From Gordonia polyisoprenivorans NBRC 16320 = JCM 10675 (GTDB lineage: Bacteria; Actinomycetota; Actinomycetes; Mycobacteriales; Mycobacteriaceae), in assembly GCF_000241325.1 (NCBI RefSeq), contig NZ_BAEI01000057.1, forward strand, positions 1 through 64,000: a stretch of DNA of 64,000 bases. Direction: 5' to 3'. The notes under the pieces are model-generated. The model saw nothing but the letters and a program-made list of their open reading frames with translations, did not search any database and was not told where the DNA came from. Both the position numbers and the translations under genes were made by a program. Below, in pieces: positions 8,484-17,959 of the stretch (position 1 is its first letter; each line of letters begins with the position of its first letter).

Positions 8484-9485
8484 GTGACCACAGCCCGACC
8501 AACACCCGTCTTCGACGTGCTGGCGATCGGCCGCAGCGGCGTCGACATCTATCCGCAGCAGATCGGCGTCGGCCTCGAGGAGGTCACCAGCTTCGGTAAG
8601 TTCCTCGGCGGCAGCGCAGCCAACGTGACCGTCGCGGCCGCCCGGCTCGGACACTCCGCGGCTCTGATCTCCGGCGTGGGCGACGACCCGTTCGGCCGCT
8701 TCGTCCGTGCCGAGCTGGCCCGACTCGGCGTCGACAACCGCTTCGTCGGCGTCGACGACGTGTACGCGACACCGGTGACGTTCTGCGAGATCTACCCGCC
8801 TGACGACTTCCCCCTGTACTTCTATCGCAAGCCCACCGCCCCCGACCTGCAGGTCGCCGTCGCCGATATCGACACCGTCGCCGTCGCCGATGCTCGACTG
8901 TACTGGTCGACGGTGACCGGACTGTCCGAAGAGCCCTCGCGCAGCGCGCATTTCGCAGCATGGGAGGCTCGGGCCCGTCGACCGCTGACGGTGCTCGATC
9001 TCGATTACCGCCCGATGTTCTGGGAGTCACCGGCCGCGGCCACCGAGCAGGTGCAGCGCGCACTGACCGAGGTGACCGTCGCGGTGGGCAACCGCGAGGA
9101 GTGCGAGGTCGCCGTCGGTGAGACCGATCCGCACAAGGCTGCCGACGCACTGCTCGACCTCGGTGTCGAACTCGCGATCGTCAAGCAGGGACCGCGCGGA
9201 GTGCTCGGCAAGACGCGTCACGAGACCGTCGAGGTCGCCCCGCTCCCGGTCGACGTCGTCAACGGACTCGGCGCCGGCGACAGTTTCGGTGGCTCGCTGT
9301 GCCACGGACTGCTCTCGGAGTGGCCACTGGAGAAGATCCTGCTGCACGCCAACGCCGCCGGCGCGATCGTCGCCGGTCGCCTCGAATGTTCCACTGCCAT
9401 GCCCACCGCCGACGAGGTCGCCGCGTTCGCTGCCACCGCAGCATCCACCGGCACCGACAACGCCCAGGAGAGCCTCCATGTCTGA
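8484..9485 (+). CDS. iolC: 5-dehydro-2-deoxygluconokinase
   Basis: A PfkB/ribokinase-family sugar kinase (333 residues) that phosphorylates 5-dehydro-2-deoxygluconate in myo-inositol breakdown. Visible motifs are the N-terminal VLAIGRSGVDIYPQQIG, the substrate-binding GGSAANVTVAAARLG, and the C-terminal catalytic and anion-hole signature NGLGAGDSFGGSL with the catalytic Asp. GTG 8484 was chosen because GGGAG lies 7 bases upstream. It is the first gene of a rightward iol operon running to mmsA; its end overlaps the next gene by 8 bases. The operator and promoter at 8395-8415 precede it. Confidence 0.93.
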   Translation: MTTARPTPVFDVLAIGRSGVDIYPQQIGVGLEEVTSFGKFLGGSAANVTVAAARLGHSAALISGVGDDPFGRFVRAELARLGVDNRFVGVDDVYATPVTFCEIYPPDDFPLYFYRKPTAPDLQVAVADIDTVAVADARLYWSTVTGLSEEPSRSAHFAAWEARARRPLTVLDLDYRPMFWESPAAATEQVQRALTEVTVAVGNREECEVAVGETDPHKAADALLDLGVELAIVKQGPRGVLGKTRHETVEVAPLPVDVVNGLGAGDSFGGSLCHGLLSEWPLEKILLHANAAGAIVAGRLECSTAMPTADEVAAFAATAASTGTDNAQESLHV

Positions 9486-10404
9486 ACTCGCCACCACGAT
9501 CACCCCGACCGACCTGCTCACCGAGTTGCCCACCTGCACCTCCTACGCCGAGGTGACCGCCGTCCGCGCACAGCGCCCCGAGATCATCGGACAGGCCTGG
9601 GCTCGCCGGCGTCGGCGCGACACCGTCAACGGTGACGAGCGGCTGATGATCGTCGCCGCCGATCACCCGGCCCGCGGCGCGCTGTCGGTGGGCAAGAACC
9701 CGACCGCCATGAACAGCCGCACCGATCTGTTGGACCGCCTGCGCGTCGCGCTGGCCAACCCCGGCGTCGACGGCGTCCTCGCCACCTCCGACATTCTCGA
9801 GGATCTGCTGCTTCTCGGGGCGCTCGAGGACAAGGTGGTGTTCTCGTCGATGAACCGCGGCGGACTGGCCGGCTCCTCGTTCGAACTCGACGACCGGATG
9901 ACCGCGGCCACCGCCTCCTGGACCGTCGAGGCCGGCCTCAACGGCGCAAAGATGCTCTGCCGCATCGATCTCGACGATCCCGGCACCCTGAACATGTTGA
10001 CCTCGTGCGCCGCCGCGGTCGACGAACTCGCCGCGGGCGAGGTGATCGCGATGCTCGAGCCGTTCATGTCCCAACGGATCGAGGGCAAGGTCCGCAACGA
10101 CCTGAGCGCCGATGCAGTGATCAAGTCGATGCACATCATCCAGGGCATCGGCTCGACGTCGGCCTACACCTGGCTGAAGTTGCCGGTCGTCGACGAGATG
10201 GAGCGCGTCATGGACGCCACCACGATGCCGACGCTGCTCCTCGGTGGCGACCCGCAGACCGCGCCCGAAGAGACCTTCGCGAGTTGGGAACGGGCACTGG
10301 CGATTCCATCCGTTCGCGGACTCATCGTCGGCCGCACCCTGCTGTATCCGTCCGACGACGACGTCGCCACCGCGGTCGACACCGCCGTGAACCTGGTGAG
10401 CTGA
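9478..10404 (+). CDS. Cgl0159-family (beta/alpha)8 barrel protein, putative 2-deoxy-5-keto-gluconate-6-phosphate aldolase
   Basis: A 308-residue barrel protein resembling the Corynebacterium Cgl0159 family found in actinobacterial iol clusters. Segments such as RLMIVAADHPARGALSVG and KMLCRIDLDD resemble class I aldolase barrels. The cluster has no recognisable class II IolJ aldolase, so this gene is the obvious candidate to split the IolC product into dihydroxyacetone phosphate and malonic semialdehyde. ATG 9478 follows AGGAGAG and overlaps the iolC stop, indicating translational coupling. The family is supported by sequence; the aldolase role is inferred from position. Confidence 0.72.
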   Translation: MSELATTITPTDLLTELPTCTSYAEVTAVRAQRPEIIGQAWARRRRRDTVNGDERLMIVAADHPARGALSVGKNPTAMNSRTDLLDRLRVALANPGVDGVLATSDILEDLLLLGALEDKVVFSSMNRGGLAGSSFELDDRMTAATASWTVEAGLNGAKMLCRIDLDDPGTLNMLTSCAAAVDELAAGEVIAMLEPFMSQRIEGKVRNDLSADAVIKSMHIIQGIGSTSAYTWLKLPVVDEMERVMDATTMPTLLLGGDPQTAPEETFASWERALAIPSVRGLIVGRTLLYPSDDDVATAVDTAVNLVS

Positions 10405-10413
10405 GGCAACACC

Positions 10414-11277
10414 ATGAACAGCAAGTACTACGTCCCGGCCGGCAGCGCCACCGCGCCGCTGAGTGTCGACGTGACGCCGGAGTCCGCCGGTTGGACCGAA
10501 TCCTCGCTCTGGGTGGCGCAATTGGGTCCGGGTGACTCGATCACGCGCAGCTCCGGGCCCGACGAGATCATCGTGATCCCGCTGTCCGGCTCGGCCGTGG
10601 TGGCCTGCGACGGAAGACAGTTCGAGCTCGAGGGTCGCCAGAGCGTCTTCGACGGGCCGAGTGACTTCGCCTACGTCGGCCGGGACTCGGAGTTCACCGT
10701 GACCAGTGCCGACGGTGGCCGATTCGCACTGTGCGGCGCACGGGCGTCAACGACGCTGCCGTTCCGGTACGGTCCGAGGGCCGGTGTGCCGGTGGAGCTT
10801 CGCGGTGCGGGCAACTGTAGCCGGCAGGTCCACAACTTCGGCACCGCCGACGTGTTCGAGGCCGACTCGATCATCGCCTGCGAGGTCATCACCCCGGGCG
10901 GCAACTGGTCGAGCTACCCCGCGCACAAGCATGACGAGAACTCCGAGGTCGAATCGCAGCTCGAGGAGATCTACTACTTCGAGTTCAGTCAGATAACCGG
11001 TTTCGGCTATCACCGGGTTTACGGAACGCCCGAGCGCCCCATCGAGGTGCTCGAGGAGGTCCGCTCGGGTGACGTCGTCCTCGTACCGCACGGCTATCAC
11101 GGACCGTCGATCGCCGCTCCCGGCTATCACATGTACTACCTCAACGTGATGGCCGGACCGGGCCCCGAACGGACCTGGAAGATCTGTGACGATCCCGCCC
11201 ACACCTGGCTGCGCGGCAGCTGGGAACATCAGGAGATCGATCCGCGTCTCCCGCTGCACGACAACAACTCCCACTGA
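10414..11277 (+). CDS. iolB: 5-deoxy-glucuronate isomerase
   Basis: A double-cupin isomerase of 287 residues that converts 5-deoxy-glucuronate to 5-dehydro-2-deoxygluconate. The metal-binding motif YPAHKHDEN, with His171 and His173 and a following Glu-rich stretch, lies in the second cupin. The third histidine region GYHGPSIAAPGYHMYYLN is near the C terminus. The length is normal for the family. It starts 9 bases after the upstream stop, within the same operon. Confidence 0.95.
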   Translation: MNSKYYVPAGSATAPLSVDVTPESAGWTESSLWVAQLGPGDSITRSSGPDEIIVIPLSGSAVVACDGRQFELEGRQSVFDGPSDFAYVGRDSEFTVTSADGGRFALCGARASTTLPFRYGPRAGVPVELRGAGNCSRQVHNFGTADVFEADSIIACEVITPGGNWSSYPAHKHDENSEVESQLEEIYYFEFSQITGFGYHRVYGTPERPIEVLEEVRSGDVVLVPHGYHGPSIAAPGYHMYYLNVMAGPGPERTWKICDDPAHTWLRGSWEHQEIDPRLPLHDNNSH

Positions 11278-11307
11278 CCACCACCCACCACTGAGAAAGA
11301 AGTCATC

Positions 11308-13350
11308 GTGGCACCGATCAACCAGGGGCGCGCCGGCGGCGTGACCGGCGTCCGCACCCCGCACGGTGAACCGACCGTCCGGCTGACCGTCGCGCAGGCG
11401 ACCGTGCGCTTCTTGGCCAACCAGTACGTCGAGCGTGACGGCGAGCGGTCGAAGTTCTTCGCCGGCTGTTTCGGCATCTTCGGTCACGGCAACGTCGCCG
11501 GACTCGGACAGGCGTTGCTGCAGAACGAGATCGACGACGTCGATGCCGGGCGCGAGCTGTCGCTGAAGTACGTGCTCGGACGTAACGAGCAGGCGATGGT
11601 GCATTCGGCCGTCGGCTATGCCCGGATGAAGGATCGTCTGCAGTCGTGGGCCGTGACCGCCTCGGTCGGACCCGGTGCCACCAACATGCTCACCGGCGCC
11701 GCACTGGCCACCATCAACCGGATTCCGGTGCTGCTCTTGCCGGCCGATACCTTTGCCACGCGTGCCACCTCCCCGGTGCTGCAGGAGCTGGAGTTGCCCT
11801 CGTCGGGTGATGTCACCGTCAACGATGCGTTCAAGCCGGTCTCGCGGTACTTCGACCGCGTGTGGCGGCCGGAGCAGCTGGCCGGCGCGTTACTCGGCGC
11901 AATGCGAGTGCTGACCGACCCGGTGGAGACCGGCGCCGCGACCGTCGCCATCCCGCAGGACGTGCAGGCCGAGGCGTTCGACTTCCCCGAATCGCTGTTC
12001 GCCGAACGCACCTGGCATGTGGCGCGCCCGCTGCCCGAACGTCGCGTGATCGCCGAGGCAGCCGAGATCATCCGCTCGGCACGCCGACCGCTGATCGTCG
12101 CCGGTGGCGGGGTCATCTACTCCGGTGCCACCGAGGCGCTCGCCGACTTCTGTTCGCGCACCGGCATTCCGGTCGGCCAGAGCCAGGCCGGCAAGGGCTC
12201 GCTGCCCTATGACCACCCACAGTCGGTGGGTGCCATCGGCTCCACCGGCACCACCGCCGCCAACGCGCTCGCCGCCGACGCCGACGTCGTCATCGGGATC
12301 GGCACGCGCTACAGCGATTTCACGACCGCCTCGCGTACCGCGTTCACCGGCGAGGGCGTGCGTTTCGTCAACATCAATGTCGCATCCCTGGATTCGGTCA
12401 AGCATGCCGGCTACAGCGTCGTCGCCGACGCCCGGGAGGCCATCGAGGCGCTCGACGAGCTGCTGGCCGATCACCGCGTCGAGCAGTCCTACCGTGACCG
12501 GGTCGCCGAGCTCGCCGCCGAGTGGGATCGCATCGTCGACGACGCATACTCCCCCACCGCCGTCGGCGTCAACGTCGCCACCGGCGAGGAGGCGCTGACC
12601 CAGGGCTCGGTCATCGGTCTGGTCAACGAGACCTCCGATCCGCGCGACGTGGTGGTGTGTGCCGCCGGATCGATGCCCGGCGATCTGCACAAGTTGTGGC
12701 GGACCCGCGATGCCAAGGGCTATCACGTCGAATACGGGTATTCCTGCATGGGATACGAAGTCGCCGGTGGTCTCGGCGTCAAGATGGCCTGCCCGGACCG
12801 CGACGTGTTCGTCATGGTCGGCGATGGTTCGTATCTGATGATGGCCACCGAATTGGTGACCGCCGTCCAAGAGAACCTGAAGGTCATCGTGGTGCTCGTG
12901 CAGAATCATGGCTTCGCCTCCATCGGCTCGCTCTCGGAGTCGTTGGGGTCGCAGCGATTCGGCACCGACTACCGCTATCGCGGTGAGAGCGGACGCCTCA
13001 ACGGGTCCACGCTTCCGATCGACCTGGCGGCCAACGCCGCATCCCTGGGCGCCGACGTCATCCGTGCCGGCACCGCCGCCGAATTCGCCGACGCCATCAA
13101 GACCGCGAAGGCCGCCGACCGCACCACCGTCATCCACGTCGAGACCGATCCGCTGATCGGTGCCCCCGACAGTGAATCCTGGTGGGACGTCCCGGTATCG
13201 GAGACCTCGACCCTGGAATCCACCCAGCAGGCCTACGGCGTCTACGAGCAGTGGAAAGCCGTCCAGCGCCCCTATCTCGCCCCCACCACGCCGGCCGACT
13301 CCCCTGCGCCGTCGAACAATCCCGCCCCGTCGAACAATGGAGTTCAGTGA
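11308..13350 (+). CDS. iolD: 3D-(3,5/4)-trihydroxycyclohexane-1,2-dione hydrolase
   Basis: A thiamine-diphosphate-dependent enzyme (680 residues, typical is about 640) that opens the inositol ring by hydrolysing the C-C bond of trihydroxycyclohexanedione. The N-terminal PYR domain includes RNEQAMVHSAVGYA with the catalytic Glu. The middle domain has RRPLIVAGGGVIYSGA. The C-terminal PP domain has the ThDP/Mg signature VGDGSYLMMATEL followed by QNHGFASIG. The GTG start at 11308 follows a GAGAAAGAAG ribosome binding site. A Pro/Ala/Ser-rich tail of about 20 residues is extra to the core. The stop overlaps the iolE start (TGATG). Confidence 0.95.
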   Translation: MAPINQGRAGGVTGVRTPHGEPTVRLTVAQATVRFLANQYVERDGERSKFFAGCFGIFGHGNVAGLGQALLQNEIDDVDAGRELSLKYVLGRNEQAMVHSAVGYARMKDRLQSWAVTASVGPGATNMLTGAALATINRIPVLLLPADTFATRATSPVLQELELPSSGDVTVNDAFKPVSRYFDRVWRPEQLAGALLGAMRVLTDPVETGAATVAIPQDVQAEAFDFPESLFAERTWHVARPLPERRVIAEAAEIIRSARRPLIVAGGGVIYSGATEALADFCSRTGIPVGQSQAGKGSLPYDHPQSVGAIGSTGTTAANALAADADVVIGIGTRYSDFTTASRTAFTGEGVRFVNINVASLDSVKHAGYSVVADAREAIEALDELLADHRVEQSYRDRVAELAAEWDRIVDDAYSPTAVGVNVATGEEALTQGSVIGLVNETSDPRDVVVCAAGSMPGDLHKLWRTRDAKGYHVEYGYSCMGYEVAGGLGVKMACPDRDVFVMVGDGSYLMMATELVTAVQENLKVIVVLVQNHGFASIGSLSESLGSQRFGTDYRYRGESGRLNGSTLPIDLAANAASLGADVIRAGTAAEFADAIKTAKAADRTTVIHVETDPLIGAPDSESWWDVPVSETSTLESTQQAYGVYEQWKAVQRPYLAPTTPADSPAPSNNPAPSNNGVQ

Positions 13351-14255
13351 TGTCGAAGATCCTCGTCGGTTCCGCCCCCGACTCGTGGGGCGTCTGGTTC
13401 CCCGACGATCCGCAGCAGACCCCCTACACCCGCTTCCTCGACGAGGTCGCCGCGTCGGGTTATGAGTGGATCGAGTTGGGCCCGTACGGTTATCTGCCCA
13501 CCGATCCACAGCAGTTGCGCGACGAGCTCGGCAGTCGTGGACTGAAGCTCTCGGCCGGCACGGTGTTCGAGCATCTGCACCAGGACGATTCGTGGGATGC
13601 GGTGTGGACTCAGATCGAGGACGTCGCCAAGTTGACCGCAGCCGTCGGTGGCAAGCACGTCGTCGTCATCCCGGAGATGTGGCGCGACCCGGCCACCGGC
13701 GAGGTGCTCGAGGATCGCACGCTCACCGATGAGCAGTGGCGCAAGAAGACCCAGGGCATGAACGAACTGGGCAAGGCGATGTTCGAGAAGTACGGTGTGC
13801 GGGCGCAATACCACCCGCATGCCGACTCCCACGTCGACACCGAGGAGAACATCTACCGGTTCCTGGAGAACACCGACCAGCAGTTCGTGAACCTGTGCCT
13901 GGACACCGGTCACGTCAGCTACTGCGGAGGCGACAACATCGCCATCATCAACGCCCACCCCGACCGCATCGGGTACCTGCACCTCAAGCAGGTCGACGAG
14001 CAGGTTCGGGCCAAGGTCGCCGCCGATGACCTGCCGTTCGGCGAGGCGGTCCGCCTGGGCGCGATGACCGAACCGCCGCGTGGCATCCCGGAGATGCCGC
14101 CGCTGCTCGAGGCCGTCGCCGCTCTCGACATCGACATCTTCGGCATCGTCGAGCAGGACATGTACCCCTGCAGTCCCGATGCCCCGCTGCCCATCGCCCA
14201 GCGCACCCAGAAGTATCTGGGATCGTGCGGTGTGCCGGCCGTCCGTTTCAGCTGA
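13350..14255 (+). CDS. iolE: Inosose dehydratase
   Basis: A TIM-barrel dehydratase (301 residues) of the sugar phosphate isomerase/epimerase superfamily that converts 2-keto-myo-inositol to trihydroxycyclohexanedione. The N terminus GSAPDSWGVWFPDDPQQTPY and the internal YHPHADSHVDT and CLDTGHVSYCGGD provide the metal ligands (Glu, Asp, His). ATG 13350 shares its A with the iolD stop and has GGAG 7 bases upstream. Confidence 0.94.
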   Translation: MSKILVGSAPDSWGVWFPDDPQQTPYTRFLDEVAASGYEWIELGPYGYLPTDPQQLRDELGSRGLKLSAGTVFEHLHQDDSWDAVWTQIEDVAKLTAAVGGKHVVVIPEMWRDPATGEVLEDRTLTDEQWRKKTQGMNELGKAMFEKYGVRAQYHPHADSHVDTEENIYRFLENTDQQFVNLCLDTGHVSYCGGDNIAIINAHPDRIGYLHLKQVDEQVRAKVAADDLPFGEAVRLGAMTEPPRGIPEMPPLLEAVAALDIDIFGIVEQDMYPCSPDAPLPIAQRTQKYLGSCGVPAVRFS

Positions 14256-14306
14256 TTCTCTCTCCCTCCAACTTATTTCACCCCGAACTATTTCACGGAG
14301 TACACC

Positions 14307-15365
14307 ATGACCGACTTGCGTATCGCCGTCCTGGGCGTCGGGATGATGGGTGCCGACCACGTCGCCCGCATCACCGAACGCATCAAGGGCGCCACCGTCA
14401 CCGTCCTCAACGACTACTTCCCGGAGAAGGCCGAGGAACTCGCGGCGACGATTCCGGGCTGCCGGGTGATCAACGATCCGCTCGACGCGATCGCCGATCC
14501 CGATGTCGACGCCGTCATCCTCGCCACCCCCGGTCCCACCCACGAGAAGCAGTTGCTGGCGTGCCTGGAGGCCGGCAAGCCGGTGATGTGCGAGAAGCCG
14601 CTGACCACCGATGTGGCCACCTCCCTGGAGGTCGTCAAGCGGGAAGCGGAGTTGGGGCGCAAGCTGATCCAGGTCGGGTTCATGCGGCGCTTCGATCACG
14701 AATACGAGCAGCTGAAGTCGCTCATCGACGACGGCACCTTCGGGCAGCTGCTGGTGGCGCATTGCGTGCACCGCAACCCGATGGTCCCACCGGGTTTCGA
14801 CTCGGCGATGATCGTCAAGGATTCGATCGTCCACGAGGTCGACGTCACCCGGTTCCTGTTCGACGAGGAGATCGTCTCGGTGCAGATCATCGCGCCGGGT
14901 TCCAATCCGCAGGCGCCCGAGGGCCTCAAGGACCCGCAGATCGCGATCTTCCGTACCGCGTCGGGTCGCCACATCGACGTCGAGTGCTTCGTCACCACCG
15001 GTGTCGCCTACGAGGTGCGCACCGAGGTCGTCGGTGAATTCGGTTCTGCCTTCATCGGTCTCGACCAGGGCGGCGTGGTGCGCAAGCAGCGCAACCCCGT
15101 GCAGTCCAGTGCCGGAGGAAGGAAGGTTGCGGGGATCTGGGGCGGCGATATCACGCCGTCGTTCGTGGAGCGCTTCGGCGCCGCCTACGATGCCGAGATC
15201 CAGCGGTGGGTCAACGCCGTCAAGGCCGGCATCAACGTCGACGGCCCCGGTGCGTGGGACGGTTATGCCGCGGCCGCGGTGTGCGCGGCGGGTGTCAAGG
15301 CTCTCGAGACCGGCGAGATCGTCACCGTCGACATGGTCGACCGCGCATCGATTGCGGGGGCCTGA
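14307..15365 (+). CDS. iolG: myo-inositol 2-dehydrogenase
   Basis: A 352-residue NAD-dependent dehydrogenase catalysing the first step, myo-inositol to 2-keto-myo-inositol. The Rossmann motif AVLGVGMMGADHVARI starts the protein. The catalytic residues fall at Lys97 (CEKPLTT), Asp172 and His176 (DSIVHEVDVTRFL), the same numbers as the B. subtilis enzyme as I recall it. This is the canonical IolG of the window, in contrast to the four other family members. A GGAG site precedes the ATG, 51 bases after iolE. Confidence 0.94.
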   Translation: MTDLRIAVLGVGMMGADHVARITERIKGATVTVLNDYFPEKAEELAATIPGCRVINDPLDAIADPDVDAVILATPGPTHEKQLLACLEAGKPVMCEKPLTTDVATSLEVVKREAELGRKLIQVGFMRRFDHEYEQLKSLIDDGTFGQLLVAHCVHRNPMVPPGFDSAMIVKDSIVHEVDVTRFLFDEEIVSVQIIAPGSNPQAPEGLKDPQIAIFRTASGRHIDVECFVTTGVAYEVRTEVVGEFGSAFIGLDQGGVVRKQRNPVQSSAGGRKVAGIWGGDITPSFVERFGAAYDAEIQRWVNAVKAGINVDGPGAWDGYAAAAVCAAGVKALETGEIVTVDMVDRASIAGA

Positions 15366-15368
15366 TCC

Positions 15369-16244
15369 ATGAAGGTCGCCCTCGATCCCACGCCGTTCCA
15401 TCATTCCCATTCGCTGCTCGAATTGCCGGGCGTGGTCGCCGATCTCGGGTACGAGTACCTGCAGCTGACCCCGCACGTCGACATGATCCCGTTCTTCAAT
15501 CATCCCAAGGCCGACGACGATCTCGTCGCGAGGTTTCGCCGGGCGTGCAAGGACGCCGGCGTCGGAATCGCTTCGGTGCTACCGGTATTGCGGTGGTCCG
15601 GGCCCGACGAGGACGCCCGCGAGGCGGCCGTGCGCTACTGGAAACGCGCCATCCAGATCACCGTCGATCTGGGCGTGAACGTGATGAACACCGAGTTCTC
15701 CGGTCGTCCGGAGAAGCCGGAGGAGTCCGAGCGGGCCTTCTACCGGTCGATGGAGGAACTCGTGCCGATCATCGAACGTGAGGGCATCGACGTCCGGATC
15801 GATCCGCACCCAGATGATTTCGTGGAGGACGGGTTGGCCGCGATCCGCATGATCCGCGGGATCAACTCGAAGAACTTCGGTTTGGTCTACGTCGCCTGCC
15901 ACAGCTTCCACATGGGCGGCAACATGCGGGAGATCATGACGACCGCCGGTGACATGCTTCGCCTGGTGCACGTGGCCGACACCATGGATCATCGTGCCTC
16001 ACACGGGCTTCGCTACATCACCAACCCGCCCGGTAACGCCGTACGCGTGCACCAGCACCTCAAGATCGGCGACGGCGACGTCAATTGGGACGAGTTCTTC
16101 GGCACACTCGGCGAGATCGGCTTCTACGACCGCGACGACTCGGTCATGGTGTCGAGTGTGTTCGCCGAGAACGAGAACGCCGACGAGGTGTCCCGCTACC
16201 AGCTCGCCACGATGAACGACTACGTCGCCAAATTCCGTCCCTGA
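15369..16244 (+). CDS. iolH: Sugar phosphate isomerase/epimerase, inositol catabolism protein
   Basis: A 291-residue TIM-barrel protein of the AP-endonuclease-2-like (Pfam AP_endonuc_2) superfamily, commonly named IolH when it lies in iol operons. Metal-binding positions are visible in MNTEFSGRPE, RIDPHPDDFVEDG and CHSFHMGGN. It begins 3 bases after the iolG stop. The biochemical step of IolH is not well settled; it may act as an isomerase or auxiliary dehydratase on inososes. Confidence 0.85.
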   Translation: MKVALDPTPFHHSHSLLELPGVVADLGYEYLQLTPHVDMIPFFNHPKADDDLVARFRRACKDAGVGIASVLPVLRWSGPDEDAREAAVRYWKRAIQITVDLGVNVMNTEFSGRPEKPEESERAFYRSMEELVPIIEREGIDVRIDPHPDDFVEDGLAAIRMIRGINSKNFGLVYVACHSFHMGGNMREIMTTAGDMLRLVHVADTMDHRASHGLRYITNPPGNAVRVHQHLKIGDGDVNWDEFFGTLGEIGFYDRDDSVMVSSVFAENENADEVSRYQLATMNDYVAKFRP

Positions 16245-16343
16245 CCCCGTTCACCGACACACCCCGCTCACTGCCCACACACCCAGTCCCCCACTGATTT
16301 CGGCGTCGCGTGACTGCACACGTCGCAGAACAGGAGTACCTCC

Positions 16344-17837
16344 ATGTCCACCACCGTCTCCCACTGGGCCAACAACAAGCCCTACCCGGGTACCTCGAAT
16401 GCCACTGCGCCGGTGACGAATCCGGCGACCGGACAGGTCACCGGGCAGGTCGCGTTGGCCAATGACGCCGACGCCCGCGCGGTGATCGACGCCGCCGCGG
16501 CGGCGTTCCCCGCCTGGCGTGACACCTCGCTGGCCAAGCGCACCTCCATCCTGTTCCGCTTCCGGGAACTGCTCAACGAGCGCAAGGGCGAGCTGGCTCA
16601 GATCATCACCGCCGAACACGGCAAAGTCCTCTCCGACGCCCTCGGCGAGATCTCCCGCGGCCAGGAAGTCGTCGAATTCGCCTGCGGCATCCCGCACCTG
16701 CTCAAGGGCGGATTCACCGAAAACGCCTCCACCAAGGTCGACGTCTTCAACATCCGCCAACCCCTCGGACCCATCGGCATCATCTCCCCCTTCAACTTCC
16801 CCGCCATGGTCCCCATGTGGTTCTTCCCCATCGCCATCGCCGCCGGCAACACCGTGGTCCTCAAACCCTCCGAAAAGGACCCCACCGCGTCGATCTGGCT
16901 GGCCGAACTCTGGAAAGAAGCCGGACTGCCCGACGGCGTGTTCAACGTCCTACAAGGCGACAAGACCGCCGTCGACGAACTACTCACCAACCCGTCGATC
17001 AAATCCATCAGCTTCGTCGGCTCCACCCCGATCGCCCAATACGTCTACGCCACCGGCACCGCCGCGGGTAAACGCGTCCAAGCCCTCGGCGGCGCGAAAA
17101 ACCACGCCATCATCCTGCCCGACGCCGACCTCGACCTCGCCGCCGACGCCATGGTCAACGCCGGCTTCGGCTCCGCCGGCGAACGCTGCATGGCCATCAG
17201 CGTGGCCGTGGCCGTCGGCGACATCGCCGACGAACTGGTCGCCAAGATCACCGAACGCGCCCGAACCATCACAACCGGTGACGGCACCAAGAACTCCGAC
17301 ATGGGACCGCTGGTCACCGCCGCCCACCGCGACAAGGTCGCCTCCTACGTCGACGCCGGCGAACAAGCCGGCGCGACCGTCGTTCTCGATGGCCGTGGTG
17401 TCGAAGCGGACGGCGGAGCCGACGGGTTCTGGTTGGGGCCAACCCTGTTCGACAACGTCACCCCCGACATGAGCATCTACACCGACGAAATCTTCGGACC
17501 CGTCCTGTCGGTCGTGCGCGTCGACTCCTACGACCAAGCCCTCGAACTGATCAACTCCAACCCCTACGGCAACGGCACCGCCATCTTCACCAACGACGGC
17601 GGCGCCGCCCGACGCTTCCAGAACGAAGTCGAAGTCGGCATGGTCGGCATCAACGTCCCCATCCCCGTCCCCATGGCCTACTACAGCTTCGGCGGCTGGA
17701 AAGCCTCCCTCTTCGGCGACACCCACGCCCACGGCACCGAAGGCATCCACTTCTTCACCCGCGCCAAAGCCATCACCAGCCGCTGGCTCGACCCCTCCCA
17801 CGGCGGACTCAACCTCGGCTTCCCCCAGAACGCCTGA
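16344..17837 (+). CDS. iolA: Methylmalonate/malonate-semialdehyde dehydrogenase (CoA-acylating)
   Basis: An aldehyde dehydrogenase superfamily member (497 residues) of the MmsA/IolA type, converting malonic semialdehyde to acetyl-CoA and CO2. Signature segments are IISPFNFPAMVPMWFFPIA, the NAD-binding FVGSTPIAQYVY, the catalytic Cys282 in GERCMAIS, and the C-terminal FGGWKASLFGDTHAHG. AGGAG precedes the ATG. It lies 99 bases after iolH and completes the pathway. Codon choice changes from about 16610: GAA, CAA, CCC and GTC replace the GAG, CAG, CCG and GTG favoured by neighbours, with a short return near 17380-17450. A strong hairpin terminator follows at 17916. Confidence 0.93.
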   Translation: MSTTVSHWANNKPYPGTSNATAPVTNPATGQVTGQVALANDADARAVIDAAAAAFPAWRDTSLAKRTSILFRFRELLNERKGELAQIITAEHGKVLSDALGEISRGQEVVEFACGIPHLLKGGFTENASTKVDVFNIRQPLGPIGIISPFNFPAMVPMWFFPIAIAAGNTVVLKPSEKDPTASIWLAELWKEAGLPDGVFNVLQGDKTAVDELLTNPSIKSISFVGSTPIAQYVYATGTAAGKRVQALGGAKNHAIILPDADLDLAADAMVNAGFGSAGERCMAISVAVAVGDIADELVAKITERARTITTGDGTKNSDMGPLVTAAHRDKVASYVDAGEQAGATVVLDGRGVEADGGADGFWLGPTLFDNVTPDMSIYTDEIFGPVLSVVRVDSYDQALELINSNPYGNGTAIFTNDGGAARRFQNEVEVGMVGINVPIPVPMAYYSFGGWKASLFGDTHAHGTEGIHFFTRAKAITSRWLDPSHGGLNLGFPQNA

Positions 17838-17915
17838 GATCAACTCCCCGGAGGATCACGCCTGTGCGATGAGTCGGCGTACGGCGGCTACCTGAGTCGA
17901 CGCATCCACACCCGG

Positions 17916-17959
17916 GAATCCCGCTCGCGGCACGCCCCCGCTGCGAGCGGGATTCTTTG
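17916..17959 (+). terminator. Rho-independent-type terminator after mmsA
   Basis: A perfect 13-bp inverted repeat, GAATCCCGCTCGC (17916-17928) and GCGAGCGGGATTC (17943-17955), with a 14-base loop and a following TTTG tract. It ends the iol operon. The right arm is also the start of the 96-bp direct repeat described next. Confidence 0.8.
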
